Shown here in pieces: positions 35,959 through 44,397 of a DNA stretch of 45,421 nucleotides. Below the pieces are notes generated by a model. It did not search any database, had not been told where the DNA came from, and worked only from the letters and a program-made list of their open reading frames with translations. Source of the stretch: an uncultured beta proteobacterium (GTDB lineage Bacteria; Pseudomonadota; Gammaproteobacteria; Burkholderiales; Burkholderiaceae_C); the NCBI GenBank assembly GCA_903938815.1, contig CAJAES010000015.1:1-45421 (forward strand), written 5' to 3'. Every line of letters starts with the position of its first letter. The stretch's first letter is position 1. A program made the position numbers and the translations under genes.

Positions 35959-37407
35959 TTAGCGCTTGGCGGCGGGGTCGGCGGCGTCGGCCTGACGCTC
36001 GGTGACGGTCTTGCTGGCCATCACGGGCATGCCGCGCAGCTGGTTCAGGGCCTGCTGCAACGGGAAGTCCTCGGTGCTGCCGAATTCCGGCAGGGGCTTG
36101 GGCGGCTCCTTGCTCTTCGACAGCTGTTCCTCGACCTTGCGGCGCGCTTCCTCGCGCGCCTTGGCCCGGGCTTCGTCCTTCTTCTCGTCCGCACCCTGCA
36201 GGTGCTTCTCGAGATCGGCCTCGCGCATGCGCAGGGCTGCATAGACGTTGCCTTCGGCGGTCTCGTCGAGCCAGATGTCCGGCACGATGCCCTTGGCCTG
36301 GATGGAGCGGCCATTCGGCGTGTAGTAGCGCGCCGTGGTGATCTTCAGTGCGGTTTCGGCCGACAGCGGGCGGATGGTCTGGACCGAGCCCTTGCCGAAG
36401 GTCTGTGCGCCCATGATGGTGGCGCGCTTGTGGTCCTGCAGGGCGCCGGCGACGATTTCGCTGGCGCTGGCCGAGCCTTCGTTGACCAGCACCACCAGCG
36501 GAACGGTCTTCAGCGCGGCCGGCAACCGGCGCAGGGGGTCGGACGAACCGCGGCGCGCGTAATGCTCCGGCGTGGCGCGGAAGGTGGCGCGCGATTCCTC
36601 GATCTGCCCGTTGGTCGTGACGACCACGGTGCCTTCCGGCAGGAAGGCGGCCGACAGCGCCACGGCGCCGTCGAGCAGGCCGCCCGGGTCGTTGCGAAGG
36701 TCGAGCACCATGCCCTTGAGGTTCGGGTCCTGCTTGTAGAGCTCCTCGACCTTGCGGGCGAAGTCGGCGATCGTCGGTTCCTGGAACTGGCTCACGCGCA
36801 CCCAGCCGTAGCCGGGGTCGACCATGCGGGCGCGCACGCTCTGCTGGCGAATCTCCTCGCGCACCAGCGTGACCGGGAAGCTGCGGTTTTCGGACTTGCG
36901 GAAGATCGTGAGGTTGATCTTGGAATTGGGTTCGCCGCGGATGCGCTTCATCGCCTGATCGACGCTGAGGCCCTTGACGGGGGTGTCGTCGATGCGCGTG
37001 AGCAGGTCGCCCGGCTTCAGGACGGCGCGGAACGCGGGCGAGCCTTCGATGGGGGAGACCACCTTCACGAGGCCGTCTTCCATGCCCATCTCGATGCCGA
37101 TGCCGACGAACTTGTAGCCCGCGGTGCTGTCGCGAAGATCCTTGTAGCTCTTCTTGTCGAAGTACTGGGAGTGGGGATCGAGGCCCGAAACCATGCCGGC
37201 GATGGCGTCGGAGATGAGCTTCTTCTCGTCCACCGCCTCGACGTAGTCGTTCTTGACGATGCCGAAGACCGCCGCGAGTTGCTGCATTTCCTCCAGCGGC
37301 AGGGGCCCGAGCGAACTGCGGGCCGTGGCCTGCAGTTGCATCGTGGTGAGCGCTCCAGCCACGGCACCCACGGCCAGCAAGCCAACGACCTTGTATTTGC
37401 CACTCAT
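35959..37407 (-). CDS. ctpA: C-terminal processing peptidase, S41 family (CtpA)
   Basis: Periplasmic serine protease of 482 aa. The N-terminal anchor or signal VVGLLAVGAVAGALTTMQLQ is followed by a PDZ domain (about residues 85-170: GLVKVVSPIEGSPAFRAVLK). The S41 core has the catalytic Ser in NEGSASASE and the Lys in TFGKGSVQT. A charged Lys/Glu-rich tail (KKDEARAKAREEARRKVEEQ) precedes the end. CtpA cleaves tails of periplasmic proteins and can act on cell-wall hydrolases. ATG at 37407 with GGAGG 10 bases upstream. Confidence 0.93.
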   Translation of the reverse strand: MSGKYKVVGLLAVGAVAGALTTMQLQATARSSLGPLPLEEMQQLAAVFGIVKNDYVEAVDEKKLISDAIAGMVSGLDPHSQYFDKKSYKDLRDSTAGYKFVGIGIEMGMEDGLVKVVSPIEGSPAFRAVLKPGDLLTRIDDTPVKGLSVDQAMKRIRGEPNSKINLTIFRKSENRSFPVTLVREEIRQQSVRARMVDPGYGWVRVSQFQEPTIADFARKVEELYKQDPNLKGMVLDLRNDPGGLLDGAVALSAAFLPEGTVVVTTNGQIEESRATFRATPEHYARRGSSDPLRRLPAALKTVPLVVLVNEGSASASEIVAGALQDHKRATIMGAQTFGKGSVQTIRPLSAETALKITTARYYTPNGRSIQAKGIVPDIWLDETAEGNVYAALRMREADLEKHLQGADEKKDEARAKAREEARRKVEEQLSKSKEPPKPLPEFGSTEDFPLQQALNQLRGMPVMASKTVTERQADAADPAAKR

Positions 37408-37502
37408 CGCGTTCCAGCCTCCAGAAGGCACCCGCACACCCAACACCCGTCGGATCAGTATAGGACGACCACTCATCTCAGAGCGTTCCCGGCGGACAAA
37501 GT

Positions 37503-38603
37503 TCACCCTGCAATCGTGTGTATTGGCTCGGCTTCGCGAGGGAATGTGACCACGTGGTCGACCTGGGGGCGGATGCCGATCCATTCGCCGACGGCGTGGT
37601 CGTGGTGGGAGGGCACGTGGGCCATCACCTGTTCCCCCGTCGCCAGGCGCAGCGTGTACAGGAATTCCGAGCCCCGGAAGGCCTTGCGCTCGATCTGCGC
37701 CTTCACCGGGCTGGCGTCGTCGTGCACGACGTCGTCGGCGCGAAGCAGAAGGTCGCACTGGCCGCCGGGGTAGGCCCCCGGCAGCGGGCATTCGGCCGGA
37801 TCGTCCAGTTCGCCGAAAGGCGTGTGCACGCAGGGGCCGTGGGCGCAGGAGACGATTTCCGCCGGGGTGAACACCCCGTGGCCGATGAATCGCGCCACGA
37901 AGCGGCTGGCCGGCCGGTGGTACAGCGTGTAGGCGTCGCCCCACTGCTCCAGGTGCCCCGCATTCATGACGCCGATGACGTCGCCCAGTGCGAAGGCCTC
38001 CATCTGGTCGTGCGTGACGAACAGCGCCGTGGTGCCGCTTGCCTTCAGGATGGCGCGCAGTTCCTGGGCCAGGTGCTCGCGCAGGTCGACGTCCAGGCTG
38101 GAGAAGGGTTCGTCCAGCAGCAGCAGGCGAGGTTCGGGCGCCAGGGCGCGGGCCAGCGCGATGCGCTGCTGCTGCCCGCCCGAGAGCTGGTGCGGCGCGC
38201 GCTTGGCGGCGTGGCCCAGGCCCACGAGACCGAGCATGCGCTGCACCCGGTCGGCACGCTGCGCCCGCGTCAGAGCCTGCAGGCCGAAGGCGATGTTCTC
38301 TGCCACGCTCAGGTGCGGGAACAGCGCGTAGTCCTGGAACACCATGCCGATGCGGCGGTCTTCCGGCGCCATGTGCACATCGGTGGCGGCGTCGTCGAGC
38401 ACGGCCGGGCCGACGGTGATGCGCCCGGAGGTGCAGCGCTCCAGGCCGGCCACCGCGCGCAGCAGCGAGGTCTTGCCGCAGCCCGACGGGCCGATCAGCA
38501 CGCCGATCTCGCCGGCCGCGAGGTTGAAGCTCGCGCTGTCGACCGCGGGGCGGGCTTCGCCACGGCCGTAGCGCACGGTGACTGATTCGACCTTCAGGAA
38601 CAT
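37503..38603 (-). CDS. fbpC: Fe(III) ABC transporter ATP-binding protein (FbpC type)
   Basis: ATPase of 366 aa with Walker A GPSGCGKTS, Q-loop MVFQDYALFPHLS, signature LSGGQQQRIALARA, Walker B LLLLDEPFSSLD and FVTHDQMEA. A C-terminal TOBE-like domain fills the last 130 residues. Divergent from the FbpB permease gene, 70 bp away across a Fur-like palindrome. Best read as the ATPase of an iron (ferric) importer; putrescine/thiamine-type importers share the fold. The binding protein is not in the window. Confidence 0.85.
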   Translation of the reverse strand: MFLKVESVTVRYGRGEARPAVDSASFNLAAGEIGVLIGPSGCGKTSLLRAVAGLERCTSGRITVGPAVLDDAATDVHMAPEDRRIGMVFQDYALFPHLSVAENIAFGLQALTRAQRADRVQRMLGLVGLGHAAKRAPHQLSGGQQQRIALARALAPEPRLLLLDEPFSSLDVDLREHLAQELRAILKASGTTALFVTHDQMEAFALGDVIGVMNAGHLEQWGDAYTLYHRPASRFVARFIGHGVFTPAEIVSCAHGPCVHTPFGELDDPAECPLPGAYPGGQCDLLLRADDVVHDDASPVKAQIERKAFRGSEFLYTLRLATGEQVMAHVPSHHDHAVGEWIGIRPQVDHVVTFPREAEPIHTIAG

Positions 38604-38626
38604 CCGCCTATCATAGCGACTGGGCC

Positions 38627-38649
38627 GGAATGAAAACGGTTCGCATTCC
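38627..38649. promoter_or_regulatory. Fur-like palindrome between fbpC and fbpB
   Basis: GGAATG and CATTCC arms flank a core AAAACGGTTCG whose inner AAC-G-GTT is also symmetrical. The central TGAAAAC-G-GTTCGCA resembles the 7-1-7 Fur motif TGATAAT-n-ATTATCA at 9 of 14 positions. On the - strand a TATGAT (38615-38610) could be the fbpC -10. Confidence 0.45.
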
Positions 38650-38673
38650 TTCAACCGTGATGGCCCCCCTGTC

Positions 38674-40290
38674 TTGCGCCGCCTGCTGACCCTGTTGTGC
38701 CTGCTGCTCGCCTTCCCGGTGCTGGGTGTGCTGGCGGCCTGGTTCGCGCTCGACGCCGACGCGCTCGACACGCTGGCACACCAGTTCGCCACCGTGCTGC
38801 CGGGCTATGCGCTGCAGTCCGCCCTGCTGACACTGGGGGTGGCCCTGGGCGTGATGCTGCTCGGCACCGCGACTGCCGCCGCCGTGACGCTGTTCGACTT
38901 TCCTGGCCGCCGGGCGTTCGAGTGGGCGCTGCTGCTGCCCCTGGCGATGCCGGCCTACGTGCTGGCCTATGCCTGGACCGACGCGCTGCAGTTCAGCGGC
39001 CCGCTGCAGACATCGCTGCGCGAGCTCACGGGGGCGCGCGGCGCGCTCTGGCCCGACGTGCGCAGCCTCGGCGGCGCGGTGGTGCTGTTCGTGCTGGTGC
39101 TCTACCCGTATGTCTACCTCCTCACCCGCACGGCGCTGGGCGAGCGCGCGGCCAACCTGCTCGAGGCCGCGCGGCTGCTGGGCGCCGGGCTGCGCCGCCG
39201 CGTGATGGCCGTGGCGCTGCCGCTGGCGCGCCCCGCCATCACGGCCGGGGTGGCGCTGGCCGTGATGGAGACGCTGGCCGACTACGGCGTCGGCGCCTAC
39301 TTCGGGCTGGCGACGTTCTCGACGGGCATCTTCAAGGCCTGGCTGGTGATGGACGACCGCATCGCTGCCGCGCAGCTGGCCTCGGTTCTGCTGCTGGTGG
39401 TGGGCGCGCTGCTCTGGGTGGAGCGCCGGGCGCAGCGCCGCATGCGCTTCGCCACCTCGCGCAGCGGCAGCGGCGGGGTTGCGGAAGCGCTGCCGATGCG
39501 CCTGCGCGGTGCCGCTGCCGTCGCCGCCTGGGCGCTGTGCGCTCTGCCGGTGCTGCTGGGGTTCGTGCTGCCCGTGGGCTGGCTGCTGTGGATGCTGGTG
39601 CAGGAGGTTCGCTACGCCGAGTTCGGCCTGCCGCTGGCGCGCTTTGCGGGCTGGGCCTGGGCCAGTTTCCGGCTCGCGGCCCTGGCGGCGCTGCTGGCCA
39701 CCGCGCTGGCCCTCGCGCTCGGGTTCGCGCTGCGGCCTGCCGGCGGGCGCGGGGGCGGGCTCGCGCCTGCGGCCGGGCTGCTGTCGCTGGGTTATGCCGT
39801 GCCGGGCGCCGTGGTGGCGGTGGGCGTGCTGGCGCCGGTGGGGCTGATCCAGTCCGCGTGGCCTGAACTGCCCATCACCTCATTGGTCACCGGCACCGTG
39901 TTCGGGCTCGTGTTCGCCTACCTGTCGCGCTTCTCGGCGGTTGCGCTGCAGTCGGTGCAGGCCGGCTACGCGCGCATCAGCCCCAACGTCGACGAGACGG
40001 CACGGCTGCTGGGCGCCGGCCCCGCGCGGCTCTTCGGTCGCCTGCACCTGCCGCTGCTGCAGCGCTCGGCCGCCGCGGCCGCGCTGCTGGTCTTCGTGGA
40101 CGTGATGAAGGAACTGCCGGCCACGCTGATGCTGCGCCCCTTCGGCAGCGACACGCTGGCCGTGGTGGCCTACAACTTCGCGCGTGATGAACGCCTGGGC
40201 GAGGCCGCGCTGCCCTCGCTCGCCATCGTCGCGGTCGGGCTGATTCCCGTGCTGTTGCTGTCACGCGCGATGCGCTCCGAGAGAAGCTGA
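38674..40290 (+). CDS. fbpB: Fe(III) ABC transporter permease (FbpB type, fused double permease)
   Basis: Membrane protein of 538 aa with about 12 helices in two homologous halves. Each half has an EAA loop: NLLEAARLLGAGLRRRVMAVALPLARP in the first and VDETARLLGAGPARLFGRLHLPLL in the second. This two-in-one arrangement is typical of FbpB/SfuB iron permeases. The TTG at 38674 is the first usable start in frame; no ATG lies nearby, so the start is uncertain. Its stop and the next ATG share a base (TGATG), so the next gene is translationally coupled. Confidence 0.87.
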   Translation: MRRLLTLLCLLLAFPVLGVLAAWFALDADALDTLAHQFATVLPGYALQSALLTLGVALGVMLLGTATAAAVTLFDFPGRRAFEWALLLPLAMPAYVLAYAWTDALQFSGPLQTSLRELTGARGALWPDVRSLGGAVVLFVLVLYPYVYLLTRTALGERAANLLEAARLLGAGLRRRVMAVALPLARPAITAGVALAVMETLADYGVGAYFGLATFSTGIFKAWLVMDDRIAAAQLASVLLLVVGALLWVERRAQRRMRFATSRSGSGGVAEALPMRLRGAAAVAAWALCALPVLLGFVLPVGWLLWMLVQEVRYAEFGLPLARFAGWAWASFRLAALAALLATALALALGFALRPAGGRGGGLAPAAGLLSLGYAVPGAVVAVGVLAPVGLIQSAWPELPITSLVTGTVFGLVFAYLSRFSAVALQSVQAGYARISPNVDETARLLGAGPARLFGRLHLPLLQRSAAAAALLVFVDVMKELPATLMLRPFGSDTLAVVAYNFARDERLGEAALPSLAIVAVGLIPVLLLSRAMRSERS

Positions 40291-41015
40291 TGCCCGAAAC
40301 GCCGCCCCGACCCGCAACCCGCAACCCCATGAAGGCGCCCTTCCTGATCGCGCTGGCGGCGGGCATCCTGAGCCTGCTGATCGCCTTCGCACCCGCGCTG
40401 TGGCGCATGCTGGGGCCGGCGCAGCCAGCGAGCGCCACCGCGCCGCTGCAGGGCGCGCCCTGGCAGATCGAACGGCCCGCGCCGGGCCAGACCCGCGTTT
40501 TCGGCCTGGACCTGCCCGGCACCACGCTGGCGCAGACCCGGCAGCGCTGGGGCGAGGACCTGAAGCTCGCGCTGATGGCCGGGCGCGACGGTACGGTGGC
40601 GCTGGAAGCCTACCTGGAGAAGTTCGAGGCCGGCGGCGTGGGCGGCCGCCTGCTGCTGGCCTACGACGCACCGCCGGAGGCGCTGGCCCGTTGGCGCGAG
40701 TCTCTGCCCGGCACGCCCATCGAATCCGGTGGTCGCCAGCATGCCCTGACCGAGGCCGCGCTGGCCGAACTTGCCGCCAGCCCGCTGGCGGGGCTGAGCT
40801 TCATTCCCGCCGCGCAGCTGGATGCCGCGATCCTGGAGTCGCGCTTCGGCACACCCGCCGAACGCATCGCAGGCGGCGAGCGGCTCGAGCACTGGCTGTA
40901 TCCGGCCAATGGCCTGGCCGTGGTGCTGGACGCCAAGGGCCGCGACGTGCTGCAGTACGTCGCGCCGGCCGACTTCGAGCGCCGCCTGGCCGCGCCGCTG
41001 CGCGCGCCCCGCTGA
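40290..41015 (+). CDS. conserved hypothetical membrane-anchored protein
   Basis: Protein of 241 aa. One N-terminal membrane segment (FLIALAAGILSLLIAFAPAL, residues about 18-37) is followed by an extracytoplasmic domain. The domain contains PGQTRVFGLDLPGTTLAQTRQRWGED, RWRESLPG and YPANGLAVVLDAKGRDVLQYV. The start overlaps the fbpB stop by one base, implying coupled expression and a role linked to the iron transporter or its membrane complex. No catalytic motif is evident. Confidence 0.75.
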   Translation: MPETPPRPATRNPMKAPFLIALAAGILSLLIAFAPALWRMLGPAQPASATAPLQGAPWQIERPAPGQTRVFGLDLPGTTLAQTRQRWGEDLKLALMAGRDGTVALEAYLEKFEAGGVGGRLLLAYDAPPEALARWRESLPGTPIESGGRQHALTEAALAELAASPLAGLSFIPAAQLDAAILESRFGTPAERIAGGERLEHWLYPANGLAVVLDAKGRDVLQYVAPADFERRLAAPLRAPR

Positions 41016-41038
41016 GTGCAGCCGAGGGGGCCTGGGTG

Positions 41039-41106
41039 GCGCCGATTCGCCGCTTGGCGCCGCTTGGAGCCGATTCGCGCCGATTGGCGCTGATTGGCGG
41101 TGAGGG
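41039..41106. repeat. 10-bp degenerate tandem repeat, about seven units
   Basis: Units near GCGCCGATTG fill the spacer after the hypothetical gene; one unit is two bases short. No open frame spans it. Confidence 0.6.
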
Positions 41107-41114
41107 GCACTGAA

Positions 41115-41132
41115 CAGTACTGTACAGTACTG
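41115..41132. promoter_or_regulatory. perfect 18-bp palindrome, orphan operator-like site
   Basis: CAGTACTGTACAGTACTG is fully self-complementary. It sits between convergent genes (a hypothetical ending at 41015 and the GTPase ending at 41196), so no promoter is expected there. The symmetry suggests a dimeric repressor site. It is not a LexA box, whose CTGT and ACAG are 8 bp apart. Confidence 0.5.
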
Positions 41133-41169
41133 ACGGAAGCCCGCCGCGCGGCATGACGCAAGGTCCTGC

Positions 41170-41189
41170 GGCGGTCGGCTCCGACCGCC
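41170..41189. terminator. hairpin between convergent genes
   Basis: GGCGGTCG-GCTC-CGACCGCC forms an 8-bp stem 6 bp past the stop of the GTPase gene (- strand). No T-run follows in either direction. Confidence 0.45.
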
Positions 41190-41195
41190 CCCCGT

Positions 41196-42146
41196 TCAGG
41201 CCGCCGGCTCGGCCTCGTCCGCGCCTTCGTCCTTCGTGCCACCCTTTTTCCTGCGTGCGCGCAGCGCGTCCTGGGCCGCCGCTTCGGCCGTCCAGCGCAT
41301 GTGCTCTTCGGGTGTCTCGAGCGTGATGCGCCCCAGAGTGCCGGCGCGGAAGTCGTTGAGCACCACCTCCGCGGCCTTCTGCAGGTTGAGCCGCCCGCCC
41401 GCCTGCACCAGGCCGCGTTGCTTCGCGACCAGCTCCAGCATCGCATCGGGGGGCAGGGCGGCCAGCGCAGCCGGGTCGGGCAGCTTGTAGCGTGCCGCCA
41501 GCAGCCCCGCGTAGCGCGCCTGCAGCCGCTCCAGCAGCGCGGTGGCCACTTCCTGTTCATCGTAGGCGTTGCGACCGATCGCGCCGCTGGCTGCCAGGTG
41601 GTAGCCGCTGTGCTCCACGCTGATGCGCGGCCACAGCATGCCGGGCGTGTCGAACAGCGTCAGGTCGCTGGCCAGCAGCAGCGCCTGCTCGGTTCGCGTG
41701 ATGCCGGCTTCGTCACCTGTCTTGGTGGCCTTGCGCCGCATCAGCGTGTTCACCAGCGTGCTCTTGCCGACGTTGGGGATGCCGCACACCAGCACGCGCA
41801 GCGGCTTGACCATGCCGCCGCGCAGCGGCGCCAGCGCCCGGCAGGCCGGGATCAGGCGCGCGGCGGGCGCGGCCTCGCCGGCATCGAGCGCGATGGCCCG
41901 CGTCTCGGGCTGCGCGTTGTAGTGCGCCAGCCAGGCGGCGGTCAGCGCGGGGTCGGCCAGGTCCTGCTTGTTCAGCAGCTTCAGCGCGGGCTTGCCGGCC
42001 GTCAGCTGGGCGAGCAGGGGGTTGGCGCTGGCGCCCGGCAGGCGGGCGTCCAGCAACTCGATCACGACATCGATGCCGGTCTTCAGCCGCTTCACCAGCC
42101 CGAGGCGGGTGGTGTGCATGTGGCCGGGGAACCATTGGATGGCCAT
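41196..42146 (-). CDS. circularly permuted GTPase, YlqF/RbgA type (ribosome biogenesis)
   Basis: GTPase of 316 aa with motifs in permuted order: G4 (LLNKQDLAD) near residue 58 comes before G1 (GIPNVGKST) near 120, G2 and G3 (LFDTPGMLWPR) near 165. The opening MAIQWFPGHMHTTR is the RbgA/YlqF signature. The family assists large-subunit assembly. A Lys/Glu-rich C-terminus (RARRKKGGTKDEG) could contact rRNA. ATG at 42146. Spacer to the next gene contains an 11-bp tandem repeat. Confidence 0.92.
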   Translation of the reverse strand: MAIQWFPGHMHTTRLGLVKRLKTGIDVVIELLDARLPGASANPLLAQLTAGKPALKLLNKQDLADPALTAAWLAHYNAQPETRAIALDAGEAAPAARLIPACRALAPLRGGMVKPLRVLVCGIPNVGKSTLVNTLMRRKATKTGDEAGITRTEQALLLASDLTLFDTPGMLWPRISVEHSGYHLAASGAIGRNAYDEQEVATALLERLQARYAGLLAARYKLPDPAALAALPPDAMLELVAKQRGLVQAGGRLNLQKAAEVVLNDFRAGTLGRITLETPEEHMRWTAEAAAQDALRARRKKGGTKDEGADEAEPAA

Positions 42147-42200
42147 GGGGACGTCGGGAGCCTGGGAGCCCGCATTGTCCGGGCTTCGCGGCCCGGGGGC

Positions 42201-42255
42201 GCGCAACGGACGCGCAACGGACGCGCAGCGGAGCCGCAGCGGACGCGCAACGAAC
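42201..42255. repeat. 11-bp tandem repeat, five units
   Basis: Units near GCGCAACGGAC: the first two are identical, the next three have one to three changes. The array is 55 bp before the start of the RbgA-like gene. Confidence 0.7.
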
Positions 42256-42293
42256 GCGTGCGGGCGCGGGCCCGGCTCGGCCCGGCCCTGGAA

Positions 42294-42992
42294 TCAGCGC
42301 ACCGAGACCGTGATCTCGCCCAGGCCGTCGATGCCGCCTCGCATCGTCTGGCCGCGCTCGACCTTGCCCACGCCTTCGGGCGTGCCGGTCATGATCAGGT
42401 CGCCCGGCTGCAGCTCGAACCAGGTCGACAGGTGCGCGATCACCTCGGGCACCGACCAGATCAGGTGGGTGATGTCGCTGCGCTGGCGGTCTGCGCCGTC
42501 CACCTGCACCCAGATGGCGCCGGCGGCCGGGTGGCCGATGCGGGCCGCGGGCTGCAGAGGTCCGATGGGGGCCGACTGGTCGAAGGCCTTGCCCAGTTCC
42601 CAGGGCCGGCCCTTGTCGCGCAGCGCGAGCTGCAGGTCGCGGCGGGTCATGTCCAGGCCGGTGGCGTAACCCCAGACATGGTCGAGCGCGGATTCGATGG
42701 CGATGTCCCGGCCGCCTCGGCCGATGGCCACCACGAGCTCGATCTCATGCTGGTAGGAAGTCGTGCCCGGCGGGAAACCGACCGTCACCGTCTCGCCCGC
42801 GGGCACCGGCACCACGGCATCGGCCGGCTTGCAGAAGAAGAAGGGCGGCTCGCGGTCGGGGTCGAAGCCCATCTCGCGCGCATGCGCCGCGTAGTTGCGG
42901 CCGACGCAGTAGACGCGCCGCACGGGGAAGCGGGCGTCCTGCCCCGCGACGGGCAGGGAGACGACGGGGGAGGGCGGGATGACGTAGTCCAT
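42294..42992 (-). CDS. fumarylpyruvate hydrolase-like FAH-family protein (NagK type)
   Basis: FAH-superfamily hydrolase of 232 aa, the length of NagK. It contains [28 protein letters not shown], the metal ligands [10 protein letters not shown] (Glu pair) and [15 protein letters not shown], and [13 protein letters not shown] near the end. It would cleave fumarylpyruvate to fumarate and pyruvate, the last step of the gentisate route. It follows the 3-hydroxybenzoate 6-hydroxylase gene on the same strand, supporting that role. The start at 42992 ([11 protein letters not shown]) is chosen; an upstream frame is a repeat-rich spacer. Confidence 0.85.
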   Translation of the reverse strand: MDYVIPPSPVVSLPVAGQDARFPVRRVYCVGRNYAAHAREMGFDPDREPPFFFCKPADAVVPVPAGETVTVGFPPGTTSYQHEIELVVAIGRGGRDIAIESALDHVWGYATGLDMTRRDLQLALRDKGRPWELGKAFDQSAPIGPLQPAARIGHPAAGAIWVQVDGADRQRSDITHLIWSVPEVIAHLSTWFELQPGDLIMTGTPEGVGKVERGQTMRGGIDGLGEITVSVR

Positions 42993-43061
42993 GGGGTCTT
43001 TCGTTCCGGGTCTCGGCTTGAGTCGTTCTGTCGTTCGTTCGCTGGATCGTTTGCCGGGTCG

Positions 43062-43083
43062 ATCGCGGTTCAATCGCGGTTCA
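43062..43083. repeat. 11-bp tandem duplication at the 3' end of the hydroxylase gene
   Basis: Two identical ATCGCGGTTCA units; the second supplies the hydroxylase stop codon on the - strand. More diverged TCGTT/GGATCG-type units extend to about 43024. Confidence 0.6.
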
Positions 43084-44265
43084 ATCGGCAAGGCAGGCGT
43101 CGGCGCGCCAGCCGTACAGCCACTCCAGCGCGTCGTAGAAGCGTTCGGGCGTGCGGCCCTTCCAGAGGTCGTTGCGCACCAGGCGCTCCACGCCCCGGGC
43201 GTGGTACAGGCGGCCCATCTCGCGCGTGCTCAGCACCACGCGTGCCGTGCGCGACACGCGGGAGCGCTGGTAGCGCTGGAAGGCGCGCTCGAAATCGCCG
43301 CCCTCGGCCTTCAGCGCCGCGCCGAGCGTGACGGCGTCTTCCAGCGCCATGCAGGCGCCCTGCGCCAGGTACTGCATCAGCGGGTGCGCGGCGTCGCCCA
43401 GCAGCGTCACGCGGCCGTGGCTCCAGTTGGCGATGGGTTCACGGTCGGCAGTGGCCCAGCGCTTCCAGCTCTTCGGCAGGTCCAGCAGGCGCCGCGGGCC
43501 GGGCGCGATGCCGTCGAAGTACGACATCACTTCCTCGCGGCTGCCGTCGCGCACGCCCCACTCTTCCTTGTCGCGGCTGTGGAAGGTGACGACGAGGTTG
43601 AACTGCGCGCCGCCGCGCAGCGGGTAGTGCACCAGGTGGCAGTTGGGGCCGGCCCACAGTGCGGGTGCGTTCCAGCGCAGGTCCTCCGGGAAATCCTCGC
43701 GCTCCACGACCGCGCGGTAGACCACGTGGCCCGTCACGCGGACCGGGTCGCCCACGAACTGCTGGCGCACCACGGAGCGCGTGCCGTCGGCGCCCACCAA
43801 GGCGCGGCCGCGGTGGCGCACACCGGCGGCGTCGATCACCGTGACGCCGCTGTCGTCCTGCTCGATGGAGACGGCGCGCGTGGAGGTCAGGAAGGAGATG
43901 CCGGGCTCCCGCTGCGCGGCCTCGAACAGCGTGCCGTGCGCGTCGGCGCGGTGGATCACGGCGTAGGGGTTGCCGAAGCGGTCGCGCAGGCGCTGGTCGA
44001 AGGGCACGCGGGCGACGACGCTCTCGTCGACCGCGTCCATCATGACCATCTCTTCCACGTAGACGGCCCGCTCGCGCGCCACGGCGCCCACGCCCAGCGC
44101 GTCGAAGGCGTGGAATGCGTTCGGCCCGAGCTGGATGCCGGCGCCGATTTCGCCGATCTCGGCGGCCTGTTCCAGCACCTTGACCGGGTAGCCCTGCTGC
44201 GCGAGCGCCAGGGCGGCGGCGAGGCCGCCGATGCCGCCGCCGGCGACGAGGATGGGTTCGTTCAT
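43081..44265 (-). CDS. 3-hydroxybenzoate 6-hydroxylase-like FAD monooxygenase
   Basis: Flavoprotein monooxygenase of 394 aa (PHBH class A). It shows the FAD GxGxxG motif [12 protein letters not shown] at residues 7-18, the DG motif VGADGTRS, and the GD motif [19 protein letters not shown] near residue 290. The sequence [19 protein letters not shown] and the [24 protein letters not shown] stretch are typical of MhbM/XlnD/NagX-type enzymes that make gentisate from 3-hydroxybenzoate using NADH and O2. Gentisate dioxygenase and maleylpyruvate isomerase genes are not in the window. First gene of a two-gene unit with the FAH protein. Confidence 0.87.
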   Translation of the reverse strand: MNEPILVAGGGIGGLAAALALAQQGYPVKVLEQAAEIGEIGAGIQLGPNAFHAFDALGVGAVARERAVYVEEMVMMDAVDESVVARVPFDQRLRDRFGNPYAVIHRADAHGTLFEAAQREPGISFLTSTRAVSIEQDDSGVTVIDAAGVRHRGRALVGADGTRSVVRQQFVGDPVRVTGHVVYRAVVEREDFPEDLRWNAPALWAGPNCHLVHYPLRGGAQFNLVVTFHSRDKEEWGVRDGSREEVMSYFDGIAPGPRRLLDLPKSWKRWATADREPIANWSHGRVTLLGDAAHPLMQYLAQGACMALEDAVTLGAALKAEGGDFERAFQRYQRSRVSRTARVVLSTREMGRLYHARGVERLVRNDLWKGRTPERFYDALEWLYGWRADACLAD

Positions 44266-44289
44266 GGCTTGGATGTGGTGTGAGTGCTG

Positions 44290-44309
44290 ATCGTCAGTAT
44301 GCTGATGAA
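44290..44309. promoter_or_regulatory. imperfect palindrome upstream of the hydroxylase gene
   Basis: ATCGTCAGTA/TGCTGATGAA is an inverted repeat matching at 7 of 10 positions per arm, 25 bp before the hydroxylase ATG. Size and spacing suit a MarR- or similar-family regulator of aromatic degradation. No such regulator gene is adjacent. Confidence 0.35.
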
Positions 44310-44397
44310 TAGTCTAGGCGGTGAGGCCAGGCAGCGGATCAGGGTTTACGCGAAGGCGTGCTCCGCGCCTCGGCCGGGTATCGGCTACCCTGCGGCC

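Noticed and set aside
41115..41132. LexA (SOS) box
   Set aside because: LexA needs CTGT and ACAG separated by 8 bp. Here CTGTACAG has no spacing, and no SOS gene is adjacent.
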